From Anaerolineae bacterium (lineage in GTDB: Bacteria; Chloroflexota; Anaerolineae; 4572-78; J111), in contig JAJVIM010000004.1 of NCBI GenBank assembly GCA_022071955.1, positions 372,001-436,000 on the forward strand: DNA of 64,000 bases. Reading direction: 5' to 3'. The notes under the pieces are model-generated. The model searched no databases. It was not told the DNA's origin and was given only the letters and a program-made list of their open reading frames with translations. The translations under genes and the position numbers were made by a program. This document shows, piece after piece, positions 53,243 to 62,917 of the stretch (the first letter of the stretch is position 1; every line of letters starts with the position of its first letter).

Positions 53243-55522
53243 TTAATGGGCGCGCCGTTTACGCAGTTCTGAGAACGACACATACAGCACAATAATAACC
53301 ATTGCCGCAATGGATACGGCCAGCATCGGCATCATCCACGTGTTAAACCGCCCCACCGAAAATTGCTGATTGGCGCTAAAACTGGAAACAGGCTGGGCCA
53401 CCGAGGCCAGATTGACCTGAACCACAGCCGGGGTATCGGCGGCGACGGTGGTTTGTGGCGGTTCGGTGAGAGCGGCCTGGGCCACCGGGGCCGGCCGGGT
53501 ATTGGCGACCAACACCTGGGTGCTGTCAATCACGGCGACATCGCCCAGAAGTTTTTCGCGCTGGTCTTTGTTGATAAGAGCATTGGCGGCCAACTGCACA
53601 CCTTCCGCCGAATTACCCAGCACAGCGACAATTGTTTGCCGCGGATTTGCCGGCGCGGACAAAAGCTGGAGCACGCCCATGCTTTCGCCCTCTGGCACGC
53701 GGTAAACAAAGGGCAAATTAACCTGGCTGATTTCGTTGGTGTCAGGTTCGTAGGGGGCGGGCAGCGCCTGGCCCAGCTCGGATATGGCGGTTAATCCCCC
53801 CGGCTGGCCGACAATCAGCGTATGATACGTGGTTTCAACGGCGGCCAGATCATCCAGCGAAACGGTAAAATTGGCCACACGCGCGCCCGCTTCCTGGCCC
53901 AGCGTAAAGGCGAGTTGGGCGGCGGTTTGCCACGCGGCCGGGTCATTGGCCGGCAAAACAAAGGCCGTGTCACTCAGGGTGAAATCCCGGGAAAAGGGAA
54001 CGGGGAATTCAGACAGGGTAAACGTGTTGGCCGGGACGTCGGTTAGCGCGGTTTGCGGCAGATGCAGGTTAGACTCCGGCCGCACGGCCAGCCAGACGCC
54101 TTCGTTATTAAATTGAAAGCACTTTGAAACGGGTTCAAACCAGCCTTCAACTGACAGATAGTTGGCTCCGGTGTGTACGGCCGTTCGCGGAATGGCGATG
54201 CGCGTACTGTGGAAATTGGCGGTTTCATCGCTGAGCCGCACGCTGCCTACCGGCTCGCCGTTCACGTTAATGCCCACGCCCGATCTTTGATAATCGATCA
54301 GAGTGGAATGGGAAAAAAACAGGTCAAAGTAAATGCCGTCGGCCGGAGCCTGCCCGGCTGGAATCTGGAAAACAAAATCCGCTGACGAGTGACCTTCGCC
54401 TTCCAGGCTGGTCAGGTTGTAGCCCAATTCGGCCAGGGTGCGGTCAACTGTGCCCCGGGAATTGGCCAACACGCCCGGGTTCACCTGCTGAACTACGGCA
54501 AAATCGGGCCGGCCGGCCACGCGGATCAACCCCGAACTGACAGCCTGTCCGGCTTTGATCACGCCCGCATCGTCCGCGCCGCTAACCCAGAGCACTGCTT
54601 TGGCCGCATTCCAGGGAGAGGCGGCCATTTGAATAACGCCGTCATCAGCCTGGGCTATGGACTGGCCAAAACCGGCGGTCGACGCGTTTTCCGGAAATGC
54701 GATTTCGCCGGGCAGAGTCAGCGTGTCTGGTTTGCCAACCAAAATGAGGTGGCGCGACTGGCGCTCGTCGCGTGTTAGCTGGTCTTCGGTGGCCAATGTG
54801 AGCGGCAATTCGCCCTCGGTCATCCGGCCAAAACCGGCGGCAACCGCCAGCGCGGCTTGCAGTTCGGCGGCGGAGGGCGCGTTGGGCACCACAATTACCG
54901 CGCCTTCGGGCAAAAACGATCGCTGGAAGATGGGGAAAGGCAGCCGGGTTAAATCTGCGGTGAGCGGGATAGTGTGATAGGGCAGTATCAACTTTGAGCC
55001 GGGATCAATTAAAACATTGGACGGGTAGTTGGTGTTGCAGGACTGGTCGTCGTCGAGGAGGACGCGCAGCCGGTGACGCCCGTTTTCCTGCGGCGCTCCA
55101 AACGCGGCCGGCGGAATCGAAAGGGTGAGAATACGCCGGCCGTTTTGTTCCAGCGGCACAGTGTCCAGCCGGTCACTGTTGACGTAAATTTCAAGCGCGG
55201 CGTGATTCGTGCCGGTGACCGCGGTTGTGTCGGTGAGTCCCCAAACGTCAATATCCAGTTGAACCTGCGTTTCGGTGGTTGGCTGCCAGTGAGCCGGCAG
55301 GCTAAAGTAGTAAGTGGCCGAGTCATACGGTCCTTTGAGCCGCCGCTCCGAATAGCCCAACGCGGTCAAATTCACCTCAACTTTGCCGTCCGGGCCGGTT
55401 GCCGGGGTAACTGGGGTATTGGTCTCGCCAACACCGCCCTGGGCATAACTGGCCGGTGCGGCCAGCGCCAGCAGGCTAAACAACATCAGCAGGACAGGTA
55501 AGATAGCGATTCGTTTGGTCAT
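53243..55522 (-). CDS. BcsB-like cellulose synthase regulatory protein
   Basis: 759 residues. Signal peptide (1-27), large extracellular beta-rich region with the features of BcsB (carbohydrate-binding domains and ferredoxin-like folds; motifs LDIDVWG and GPYDSATYYFSLP near 65), and one C-terminal membrane span (about 730-752) with a basic end. BcsB in other bacteria guides the nascent glucan through the envelope with BcsA. Here no BcsA or PilZ gene is present; the next membrane glycosyltransferase is at 55615. GGAGG precedes ATG by 9 bases. Confidence 0.85.
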   Translation of the reverse strand: MTKRIAILPVLLMLFSLLALAAPASYAQGGVGETNTPVTPATGPDGKVEVNLTALGYSERRLKGPYDSATYYFSLPAHWQPTTETQVQLDIDVWGLTDTTAVTGTNHAALEIYVNSDRLDTVPLEQNGRRILTLSIPPAAFGAPQENGRHRLRVLLDDDQSCNTNYPSNVLIDPGSKLILPYHTIPLTADLTRLPFPIFQRSFLPEGAVIVVPNAPSAAELQAALAVAAGFGRMTEGELPLTLATEDQLTRDERQSRHLILVGKPDTLTLPGEIAFPENASTAGFGQSIAQADDGVIQMAASPWNAAKAVLWVSGADDAGVIKAGQAVSSGLIRVAGRPDFAVVQQVNPGVLANSRGTVDRTLAELGYNLTSLEGEGHSSADFVFQIPAGQAPADGIYFDLFFSHSTLIDYQRSGVGINVNGEPVGSVRLSDETANFHSTRIAIPRTAVHTGANYLSVEGWFEPVSKCFQFNNEGVWLAVRPESNLHLPQTALTDVPANTFTLSEFPVPFSRDFTLSDTAFVLPANDPAAWQTAAQLAFTLGQEAGARVANFTVSLDDLAAVETTYHTLIVGQPGGLTAISELGQALPAPYEPDTNEISQVNLPFVYRVPEGESMGVLQLLSAPANPRQTIVAVLGNSAEGVQLAANALINKDQREKLLGDVAVIDSTQVLVANTRPAPVAQAALTEPPQTTVAADTPAVVQVNLASVAQPVSSFSANQQFSVGRFNTWMMPMLAVSIAAMVIIVLYVSFSELRKRRAH

Positions 55523-55569
55523 TATGCACTTCCTCCATTAAAAATAAGCGAATCAGCGAGTCGGCGAAT

Positions 55570-55597
55570 GTAGGGGCGGTTCGCGAACCGCCCCTAC
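55570..55597. repeat. 28-bp perfect palindromic repeat, copy 3
   Basis: Identical to the copies at 2620 and 16897; lies between the GT2 and BcsB-like genes. Confidence 0.9.
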
Positions 55598-55614
55598 TTA
55601 AACGTCAACAGAAC

Positions 55615-56811
55615 CTAAAAATTTTCTTGAACATCCGCACCCGGGGTCAGGGGCGGCACGTGGCGGCGTTCAACACGCTGCCACAATACGCCCTCGCGCC
55701 CGGCCAAAGCCTGGAGCAGGCCGCGCCCGGCGGCCAGGTTGCTGTTTACCAAAAAGGTGGGGATATACAGCAATTTGCCCGGTTTGCCCTGTATTTGGGT
55801 GTGATTACCCAGCCAGGCCAGGCCATAAAACAAAAACTGAAGCAGCAGCGCCGCCGGAGCAAGCCGCCACCCGCCGCTGCTCCGAAGCAGCGCCAGCCCG
55901 TTGGCCAGCAGCGCGCCCACCATTGCCAGCGGGATCAGCGGCCGGGCAAATTTGTGTGACACCACCTGCCAAACCACCAGCGGCTGCCGCCACGGCAGGA
56001 GCGTGCGCGCCAACGCTATCGCCTGATAGCGGCCACGAATGATCCGGGTTCGGCGGGTTATTTCATCGCCGGCCGATGGCGACACCCGTTCAAACGAGCG
56101 GGCTGCGGGCGCGTAAATCACCCGGTAGCCCTGCCGGATGAGGTGCAGGGCAATGTAAAAATCATCGTTGATGATGTTGGCTGGCGGCGCGCTAAACAGG
56201 TTGCGCCGGATGGCCAGAATTTCGCCGGAAACGCCGGTGCAGGTGCCCAACTGCGTCTCCTGTTTTTTGATGAACGATTCATAGCGCCAGTACAAACCCT
56301 CGGAATCGCCCAGCGCGCCGTCGCCGGCAATAATTGATTTTGCGCCGCTGACCGCGCCCACGGTTGGGTCGGCAAAGGGGCGGGCCAGTTCGCGCAGCGC
56401 GTGGGCATCGTACAAATTGTTGGCATCAGAAAAAACCACAATGTCGCCGCGAGCCAGCCGCATAGCCCGGTTGATGGCCGCCATTTTGCCCTGTCGCTCC
56501 GGCCGGTAGCTGAGTTCAACGCCCCGGCCGGCAAATTGACCGGCTATCGCTGTGGTGCCATCGCTGGAGCCATCGGCGGCCACCAGAATTTGCAACCGTT
56601 CCGCCGGATAATCCAGGGCCAGGCTGTTTTCCAGCTTGGCCGCCAGACAGGCTTCCTCATTGTAGGCGGCAATGAGCAGGGTGATGGCCGGGGTGTGGCT
56701 ATCCTGGCGAAGCGGGCGCGGCCGCAATTTGGCCAGCAGCGCCAGCAGCGCCGGATAGCCGGCGTAGGTATACACAATAAACCCGACGCAGGTCCAAAAG
56801 AGCTTCATCAT
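55615..56811 (-). CDS. Membrane family-2 glycosyltransferase
   Basis: 398 residues. One N-terminal span, GT2 domain (about 40-270) with the donor-site AYNEE, VSDANN (DxD-like, in VFSDANNLYDAHA) and the RRTRIIRGRYQAI segment in the place of QxxRW, and two or three C-terminal spans. It should elongate a polysaccharide. The start overlaps the preceding GT4 stop by 4 bases. The BcsA-type QxxRW and PilZ motifs are lacking. Confidence 0.9.
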   Translation of the reverse strand: MMKLFWTCVGFIVYTYAGYPALLALLAKLRPRPLRQDSHTPAITLLIAAYNEEACLAAKLENSLALDYPAERLQILVAADGSSDGTTAIAGQFAGRGVELSYRPERQGKMAAINRAMRLARGDIVVFSDANNLYDAHALRELARPFADPTVGAVSGAKSIIAGDGALGDSEGLYWRYESFIKKQETQLGTCTGVSGEILAIRRNLFSAPPANIINDDFYIALHLIRQGYRVIYAPAARSFERVSPSAGDEITRRTRIIRGRYQAIALARTLLPWRQPLVVWQVVSHKFARPLIPLAMVGALLANGLALLRSSGGWRLAPAALLLQFLFYGLAWLGNHTQIQGKPGKLLYIPTFLVNSNLAAGRGLLQALAGREGVLWQRVERRHVPPLTPGADVQENF

Positions 56812-57986
56812 AGCGCCTCGCTTTGCCGGCGCTGGCCCACGCGAGGCCGCCGGGCCGCCAGCACCGCATCGTACAGGGTGCGCAACCGGCTGGCTACGGC
56901 CGGCAGGGCGTAATCCCGTTCAATTTTTTGGCGAGCCAGTTGCCCCATCTGCTCCCGGCGAGAGTCATCGGCCAGCAGGGCCAGCAGGGCGTCGGTCAGG
57001 GCGGCCGGCGCATCCGGCGGAATAAGCCAGCCGTTGCGGCCGTGGTCAATCAGATCGGGCGCGCCGCCCACCCGCGAAGCCACCACCGGCAGGCCGGCAG
57101 CCATCGCTTCCAGCAGGGCGTTGGATAACCCCTCGGTGGCCGAGGGCAGCGCCAACAGATCGGCGGTTTGCAGGAAGGGGGTCACGTTGGCTACCCGGCC
57201 CTCAAACCGAATCCCTACGCCGGCCTGTTGTTTGAGGCTGGCTTCCTGCTCGCCGGTGCCCAAAATGAGCAGCGTTGCCGCCGGGTGAACCGCTCGCACC
57301 GCCGGCCACACGTCGATGAGTTGCTGCACCCGTTTTTCCGGGGCCAGCCGTCCGGAAAAAACAACCAGCGGGCCGGGAGGGAGATGCAACTCGGCGCGCT
57401 GGTGGCGGCGGCGTTCGGCGGGCAGCGGGGCAAACCGGGCGACATCGACGCCGTTGGGAATAAACGGCCGGCGTTCGGCGGGCACAGCCAGCGCGGCCAG
57501 TTCGGCCTCAATTTCCCGGCTGATGACGATAAAGGCATCGACCTGTTTGAGCAGGGTTTGCAGCCGGCGCGGCCCGGTGCGGCGCTGCCGGAGTTTGGCA
57601 ATATCGCCCGACTCGCCGCCGCGCAGCACTTTGGCGACCACGGGCGTTGCCAGCAGCCGTTTGGCGGTAACGGCGGTGGTGGCCGGCGACAGCAGTTCGT
57701 GGGCGTGGATGACATCCGGTTTGAGCCGGGCCAGCAGCGGCAGCGCCGACAGGGTGAAGGCCAGCGAAGCCACCGCTTTGGGGCCGGGAATGGGCAGCCG
57801 GTGTACCGGCACGCCATCGACCTGTTCAAAGGCCGGCCAGTTGGCGTAACGGCGCGTCAACACGTGCACGTCCACCTGCTGCTGCCGCAGTAGCGGGGCC
57901 AGCGCGGCCAGTTGCCTTTCTGCGCCGCCAATGTGCGGATGATAAGCTTGAATAATCATTGCAACCCGAAGGGGTGTTTGGGCCAA
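56808..57986 (-). CDS. Family-4 glycosyltransferase
   Basis: 392 residues, usual for GT4. N-terminal motif AMIIQAYHPHIGGAERQL at residues 9-26, GRLAPEKRV near 207 and SATEGLSNALLEAMAAGLPVV near 285 carry the sugar-nucleotide site with the EX7E pattern. Start: TTG at 57986, with GGAGG 9 bases upstream and 4 bases from the previous stop; an ATG-type start at 58034 would run back into the preceding gene. Acts in the cytoplasm. Confidence 0.9.
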   Translation of the reverse strand: MAQTPLRVAMIIQAYHPHIGGAERQLAALAPLLRQQQVDVHVLTRRYANWPAFEQVDGVPVHRLPIPGPKAVASLAFTLSALPLLARLKPDVIHAHELLSPATTAVTAKRLLATPVVAKVLRGGESGDIAKLRQRRTGPRRLQTLLKQVDAFIVISREIEAELAALAVPAERRPFIPNGVDVARFAPLPAERRRHQRAELHLPPGPLVVFSGRLAPEKRVQQLIDVWPAVRAVHPAATLLILGTGEQEASLKQQAGVGIRFEGRVANVTPFLQTADLLALPSATEGLSNALLEAMAAGLPVVASRVGGAPDLIDHGRNGWLIPPDAPAALTDALLALLADDSRREQMGQLARQKIERDYALPAVASRLRTLYDAVLAARRPRVGQRRQSEAL

Positions 57987-57990
57987 AATG

Positions 57991-59160
57991 TCAATCCTCC
58001 GTAACGGGCCGGCCGGTCCGGTAACCCGCCGCAACAGGCCGGGCCGGGCCGGTCTGCACCGACTGGTACAACTGCATCAATTGATTGAACCACGCGGCCG
58101 GGGCGTGGCAGTGGGCCACATGCGCCCGCGCAGCCGAGCCCAACAACTCCCGGTAGGCCGGCTGGTCCAGCAGTTGCGACAGCGCCTTTGCCAGCGCCGG
58201 CGGATCGCCGGGCGGCACCAGCAGGCCGGTGCCTTCAACCAATACGTGCGGCGTGTCGTTAACCCGGGTAGCTACCACCGGCAGGCCGGCAGCCATTGCC
58301 TCCAAAATTGCGTTAGACAGCCCTTCCCAGCGGGACGAACTGACAAAAATATCGCCGGCGGCCAGCAGGGCGGGTACATCGCTGCGCGCCCCCAGCAGGC
58401 GAGCGTGATCGGCCAGCCCCAGCCGCTCGATGTGCGCCGTTAGCTCCGGGCGCAACTCACCTTCGCCGGCAATAACCAGCGCCACCGCCGGTTGGCTGCG
58501 TTTGACCAGCGCCAGCGCCTCCAGCAAATCGGCGTACCCCTTCTGCTCGGTGAGCCGGCCCACGGCCACCAGCAGCGGCCGGGTGGGATTGGCCAGCAGG
58601 CCGGCCCGCAGCGCCGCTCGCTCTGCCGCTGAAGGCAAGGGGGGCAGTGTGATGGCGTTGGGTACCACGTGGATGGATTTGCGGTTGAACCGCGGCTGAT
58701 GTGCGGCAGCGGTGGCCTGCCCCACGGCCATCAACGCGCCGGCCAGGTGGCGCAGCGTGAGCGATTCCAGGGTGAAGCGGAGTTGGTGGTAGCGGCTGGA
58801 CTGGGTTTTGGTGTTGCGCAGGCCGGCAATCACCGGTGTGTTGGCCAGCCGGCCGGCAGTTGTGCCCAAAATATTGGCGTAAGTAAGGTTGGTGTGAATA
58901 ACATCGAACTTTTCACGACGCAAAAATTGAACCAGCCGGGCCAACCGGCCGGGGGCGAGCAGGGTTTTGGCCGAAAATACAACCACGCGCGCGCCGGTTT
59001 TTTCCAGCTCGGTTTTGAGGGTGATGTTGGGCCGTTTGTCTTCCAGGCTCACCACGGTAAAGTCGATGCCGTTTTGAGTGGCCAATTGGGCAAACAGCAG
59101 CGTCATTTTTTGCGCGCCGCCCAGCAGGTTCAGGTTGTCGATGATGTGCGCAATCCGCAT
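57991..59160 (-). CDS. Family-4 glycosyltransferase
   Basis: 389 residues. MRIAHIIDNLNLLGGAQK at the N-terminus, VAVGRLTEQKGYADLLEAL near 205, and the EX7E segment SRWEGLSNAILEAMAAGLPVV near 280. ATG at 59160 with GGAG 6 bases upstream, 2 bases after the flippase stop; the frame continues upstream to 59508 but without family similarity. Confidence 0.91.
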   Translation of the reverse strand: MRIAHIIDNLNLLGGAQKMTLLFAQLATQNGIDFTVVSLEDKRPNITLKTELEKTGARVVVFSAKTLLAPGRLARLVQFLRREKFDVIHTNLTYANILGTTAGRLANTPVIAGLRNTKTQSSRYHQLRFTLESLTLRHLAGALMAVGQATAAAHQPRFNRKSIHVVPNAITLPPLPSAAERAALRAGLLANPTRPLLVAVGRLTEQKGYADLLEALALVKRSQPAVALVIAGEGELRPELTAHIERLGLADHARLLGARSDVPALLAAGDIFVSSSRWEGLSNAILEAMAAGLPVVATRVNDTPHVLVEGTGLLVPPGDPPALAKALSQLLDQPAYRELLGSAARAHVAHCHAPAAWFNQLMQLYQSVQTGPARPVAAGYRTGRPVTED

Positions 59161-59162
59161 GA

Positions 59163-60626
59163 TTATCTCCGGCTGAACGCCGCTCGTAATTTGTGGCCGG
59201 CCACCAGCACTACCTCGCGCTGGAGCCACCAAATGGCGGCGCTGTAGGCCAGCACGCCCACGCTGATCCCCACCACCAACTGGACCAAATCCGGGGCGCG
59301 GCTCACCAGTTGCAGCCCGGCCGCGACCATCGCCGCCATAAACAGACCGCTGATGGCCATTGGCCGCAGGGTGAGCAAAATGGTGCGGTACGGCGCGTTG
59401 ACCAGTTGGGCCGCCAGCAGCAGCCGGCCGGCGCCAATCACCAGCTCCACCACTACCAGCGTCCAGCCAACAGCAGCAATCGAGCCGGTAAAAACCACCG
59501 CCGCCCAAACCGCCGGAGCCAAAATAACCAACTGAAAGAGATGCAGTTTGGTCAGCAAATCGGGCCGGCCCTGGGCTTTGTAAATACTGCCGGAGTTAAA
59601 ATAGATGGAGCGAAGTGTGGTGTAAATGGCAATGGCCGGCACCACTGTGGCCGCCTCGATCCATTTTTCGCCGAAGACGGTGATGATCAGCGGTTTGGCT
59701 ACCAACGCCAGCCCCAATCCCATCGGCACGGTGGCCATGGTGATGTAACCCATTGTGGTTAAAAAACCGCGCCGCAGCGTGACAATGTCATCGCGGACGC
59801 GGGTGTAAATGGGAAACAGTACATTGCCGAGCAGATCGTAAAATTGTTTGATCAACAGTTCCGGGATGCGGAAGGCCAGCATGTACACACCCAACGCTAC
59901 CGCACCCAGATAGCGGCCAATCAGCAAATAGTCAATGTTGAGCAGCAACATGCCCAGCACAAACACCAGGGCAATATTGCTGCCGTAAGTGAGCAGCGGC
60001 CGGGCCATGCGCCGGTCAAACTCCAGCGCCGGCCGCCAGTTGGAGGGCATCACCAGCCAAAAAGCGACCACCGCCATCGCGGTGCCGGCCAACTGGCCAA
60101 TAATCAAACTCCACGCGCCAAAGCCCCACCAGGCCAGCCCAATCGAAACCACACCCTTGCTGACCCCCCGGAAAAAATCGGGGACAAAGCGGCGGCTAAA
60201 GGCCAGGTTTTTAAAGAGCAGCGCCTCTGGCACCACACTCAGGCTGGTTAGCGGAAAGGTGAGCGCCAGCGCCTGAATAACCGGCACCGAGCGCTCATCC
60301 TGAAAGAACAACCCGGCCAGCGGAGCCGCCAGCCACATGACCACAAACAGCACCAGGCCGATGGCAATGGCCAGCCAGAAGCCGGTGTTAGAGCGGCGGT
60401 GGTCTTCATCATAATACACCAGCGCCGAGCCAACTCCCAGCCCGTTGATGTCCAGAAAACCAATGGCCACCAGCGCGTACCCGGCCACGCCAAAATCTTC
60501 CTGCGCCAGCAGCCGGGCCAAAATAACAATGCTGATAAAGTTGAGAAACTTGCCGCTGTAGCGCGAAATATAAGCCCACAGCGTGCCGTAAATGGTGCTT
60601 TTGGCCAGATCAATCTGTTGACTCAC
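59163..60626 (-). CDS. Polysaccharide flippase (Wzx/RfbX-like, MOP superfamily)
   Basis: 487 residues with about 12-14 membrane helices. The N-terminus SGKFLNFISIVILARLLAQEDFGVAGYA matches the usual Polysacc_synt start. It turns lipid-linked sugar units across the membrane. It overlaps the Wzy-like gene by 17 bases. Confidence 0.92.
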   Translation of the reverse strand: MSQQIDLAKSTIYGTLWAYISRYSGKFLNFISIVILARLLAQEDFGVAGYALVAIGFLDINGLGVGSALVYYDEDHRRSNTGFWLAIAIGLVLFVVMWLAAPLAGLFFQDERSVPVIQALALTFPLTSLSVVPEALLFKNLAFSRRFVPDFFRGVSKGVVSIGLAWWGFGAWSLIIGQLAGTAMAVVAFWLVMPSNWRPALEFDRRMARPLLTYGSNIALVFVLGMLLLNIDYLLIGRYLGAVALGVYMLAFRIPELLIKQFYDLLGNVLFPIYTRVRDDIVTLRRGFLTTMGYITMATVPMGLGLALVAKPLIITVFGEKWIEAATVVPAIAIYTTLRSIYFNSGSIYKAQGRPDLLTKLHLFQLVILAPAVWAAVVFTGSIAAVGWTLVVVELVIGAGRLLLAAQLVNAPYRTILLTLRPMAISGLFMAAMVAAGLQLVSRAPDLVQLVVGISVGVLAYSAAIWWLQREVVLVAGHKLRAAFSRR

Positions 60627-62097
60627 CGGTCGATCCTCCGTGGTTGGCCGGCAGATTTTTTAACACCTGTCGGGAGACATCCGGGATTGCCAGAACAATG
60701 CCGTAAATTAACCACACATAGCGTGGGTAGGCCATGTGCCTAAAAATACTGGTAATCAAAAAGCTGACCATCGCCACGGCAAAGGCAATGGCCAGGGATT
60801 CGTAGCTGGGCATTTTTGCCTGCCTGAAATTAAGTTGGGCTTCGCGCAGCCCTTTAAATGTGACCCACTGCAGCAACCCAAACCAGATTAACCCCACCAA
60901 TCCCAATTCCGAGGCCAGCTCAAGGTACAAATTATGCGCCGAACGCTCTTCGCGGCGGCGTTCCAACCCCAGTTCGCGTGCGTACGACTGGTAGTGGTGT
61001 TTGTAATTTAGCGGCCCCACCCCCAAAATGGGGTGATCCAGAAACATCTGAATGCCGGCCAGGTTTTCGCTGAGCCGGCCTCTGAACGAAACCTCGCTGC
61101 GGACATCCTGCCCGCTGCCGGGCAAAAAATCCACCAGAGTTGACATGCGGTCCATGTAACGGGCCGGTAAAAATTGCAGCAGCACTACCGCCAGCGCCAG
61201 GGTAACCAGCAGGGCCAGAGGTTTGGGCGGTCGCCGAATGAACATCAACGCCAGCACCACCAGCAACCCTAAAAAGACCCCCCGCGAAAAGGTAAAAAAT
61301 ACGGTCAGCAGGCTCACGGTCAGCGCCCAGCCGGCAAAAACTCTAAAATGCCGGCGGGGTTCGTTCCAGAGCCGGTCGAGCGCCAGCGGTACCAAAAACA
61401 GCATAAATTGGCCGTAGCCGTTTGGCCCCAGGCCCGGCCCGCCAATTCGGTAATCGTTAACTTCACCAATAATGTGCGACAACGTGGCCTGGGCAAAGCC
61501 CCAATAAGTATTGGTAAACGTGCCGGTGATTTGCTGGTAGGTGGTGATGCTACCCAGAAAAATTCCGGAAAACAGCAGCGCCCAAACTACCCGGCGCAGG
61601 GACTGGGTGTTTTTTAACAGGCCGGTCACAATCAGCATAATTACGGCGTCTTTGGCAAAGTCAGACATCGCCGAGCGAACGGCTTCGGGACTGGCGGCGT
61701 GCAGCATGGCCAGCAGCCCCATCAACCCGTAGGCTCCCAAAAATATCAGCGGGTATTTCCAGCCGGTCAGCGCTTCACGGAACAAAAACCAGCGGGCCAC
61801 CACCACCAAAACCAGAAAAGCGATAAACGGTTTGGCCATTGATGGCGCATTCAGTGAGCCGATGAGCGCATCTGAAAAGCGGGTGTAAACCATAAACACC
61901 AGCAGCAGTAACCCCCATTCCGGGTTAAACAGAATGATCAACCCAATGGCCGGGCCGAGCGCCACCGCCAGCAAAACCAAAGGGTGGGCATCCAGGCTGG
62001 TGAGCAAAGCTACTCCCACGCTGCCAAAAATGACCAATATCAGGTTGATCAGCCAGCTCGGCCAATATGAATAGGGTTGCGTAAATTTAGCTAACAT
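60610..62097 (-). CDS. O-antigen ligase/polymerase-like membrane protein (Wzy/WaaL)
   Basis: 495 residues with about 11-12 helices and a large outer loop (about 330-400) containing the HPILGVGPLNYKH motif and an RRREERSAHNLYLELASELGL segment, both found in Wzy_C proteins. It joins repeat units outside the membrane. Overlaps the flippase gene. Confidence 0.9.
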   Translation of the reverse strand: MLAKFTQPYSYWPSWLINLILVIFGSVGVALLTSLDAHPLVLLAVALGPAIGLIILFNPEWGLLLLVFMVYTRFSDALIGSLNAPSMAKPFIAFLVLVVVARWFLFREALTGWKYPLIFLGAYGLMGLLAMLHAASPEAVRSAMSDFAKDAVIMLIVTGLLKNTQSLRRVVWALLFSGIFLGSITTYQQITGTFTNTYWGFAQATLSHIIGEVNDYRIGGPGLGPNGYGQFMLFLVPLALDRLWNEPRRHFRVFAGWALTVSLLTVFFTFSRGVFLGLLVVLALMFIRRPPKPLALLVTLALAVVLLQFLPARYMDRMSTLVDFLPGSGQDVRSEVSFRGRLSENLAGIQMFLDHPILGVGPLNYKHHYQSYARELGLERRREERSAHNLYLELASELGLVGLIWFGLLQWVTFKGLREAQLNFRQAKMPSYESLAIAFAVAMVSFLITSIFRHMAYPRYVWLIYGIVLAIPDVSRQVLKNLPANHGGSTGESTD

Positions 62098-62134
62098 AAA
62101 TAGTTTCTGGTTATTGATGGTTTGTCACTGCGGC

Positions 62135-62881
62135 TCAGGGATGGCTGCTGCTGCGCAGCGAACTGCTGCTGCTCCCGCTGCGCAGTGAAGCATCGCTGCT
62201 GGCGTGCGCCTGCTGCGGCGACAGGTCCAGCACCGGTTCGGGGCGGGTGATGCGTTCATCCCGAATATGGCTGCCCTGGAACAGGTTGTCGCCCCACATA
62301 TCGCTGAATATGGCCAGCAGCACGCCAACAATCAATCCCAAAAAGAGGGCCACCGCCCCATCCCGGGCCGGATTGGGACTGAACGGTTTCAGGGGCGGGC
62401 TGGCCGGATCGAGCATATTGATGCTGTAAGCCTGGTACAACGCCTGGGTGTAGTTGATGGCCTGTTCACCAATGGTATTGGCCAGTTGCGCCGCCGTAAC
62501 CGGGTTGGGGCCGCTCACCGTTAACTCGATGACGCTTGAATCCGGAATAACAACTGCTTGCGCGGTATAGTGAACCGCCTCCAGCGGGTCCATTTGCAGG
62601 GCCGCCTGGGCCGCCCGCTGAATACTGGCGCTGTTCATAATTTCGGCAAAGGTGGCCACAATAGAGGGCCGATCCAGCGCCGAAATGCCGTTGATCAGGT
62701 CTCTGTCCTCGCCGCGCAGCAGCGATTGGCCGGGGCTAACAACGTACTGTCCTCTGGCCCGAAACAGGGGGGTGTCAAAATAGGAAATGGCCAGCGTAAC
62801 CGTCAGGGCAAAGAGCGCGGTCAGGGCGACCATCCACCATTTTCGGCGTAAAATTTCCAGGTAAGGAATTATCTCTTTCAT
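62135..62881 (-). CDS. Wzz/YveK-like polysaccharide chain-length determinant
   Basis: 248 residues. Two membrane helices (about 17-37 and 185-205) flank a periplasmic region; the PLKPFSPNPARDG Pro-rich motif precedes the second span as in Wzz. The C-terminal tail of about 40 residues is Ser-rich (LRSGSSSSSLRSSSHP) from a CTG/GCA-type low-complexity tract; it has no tyrosine-kinase domain. Start at ATG 62881, with GAGGTG overlapping a GTG at 62887. Confidence 0.88.
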   Translation of the reverse strand: MKEIIPYLEILRRKWWMVALTALFALTVTLAISYFDTPLFRARGQYVVSPGQSLLRGEDRDLINGISALDRPSIVATFAEIMNSASIQRAAQAALQMDPLEAVHYTAQAVVIPDSSVIELTVSGPNPVTAAQLANTIGEQAINYTQALYQAYSINMLDPASPPLKPFSPNPARDGAVALFLGLIVGVLLAIFSDMWGDNLFQGSHIRDERITRPEPVLDLSPQQAHASSDASLRSGSSSSSLRSSSHP

Positions 62882-62917
62882 ATTCACCTCTTCTCTACGT
62901 GTCGGTCTTACTTTCTG

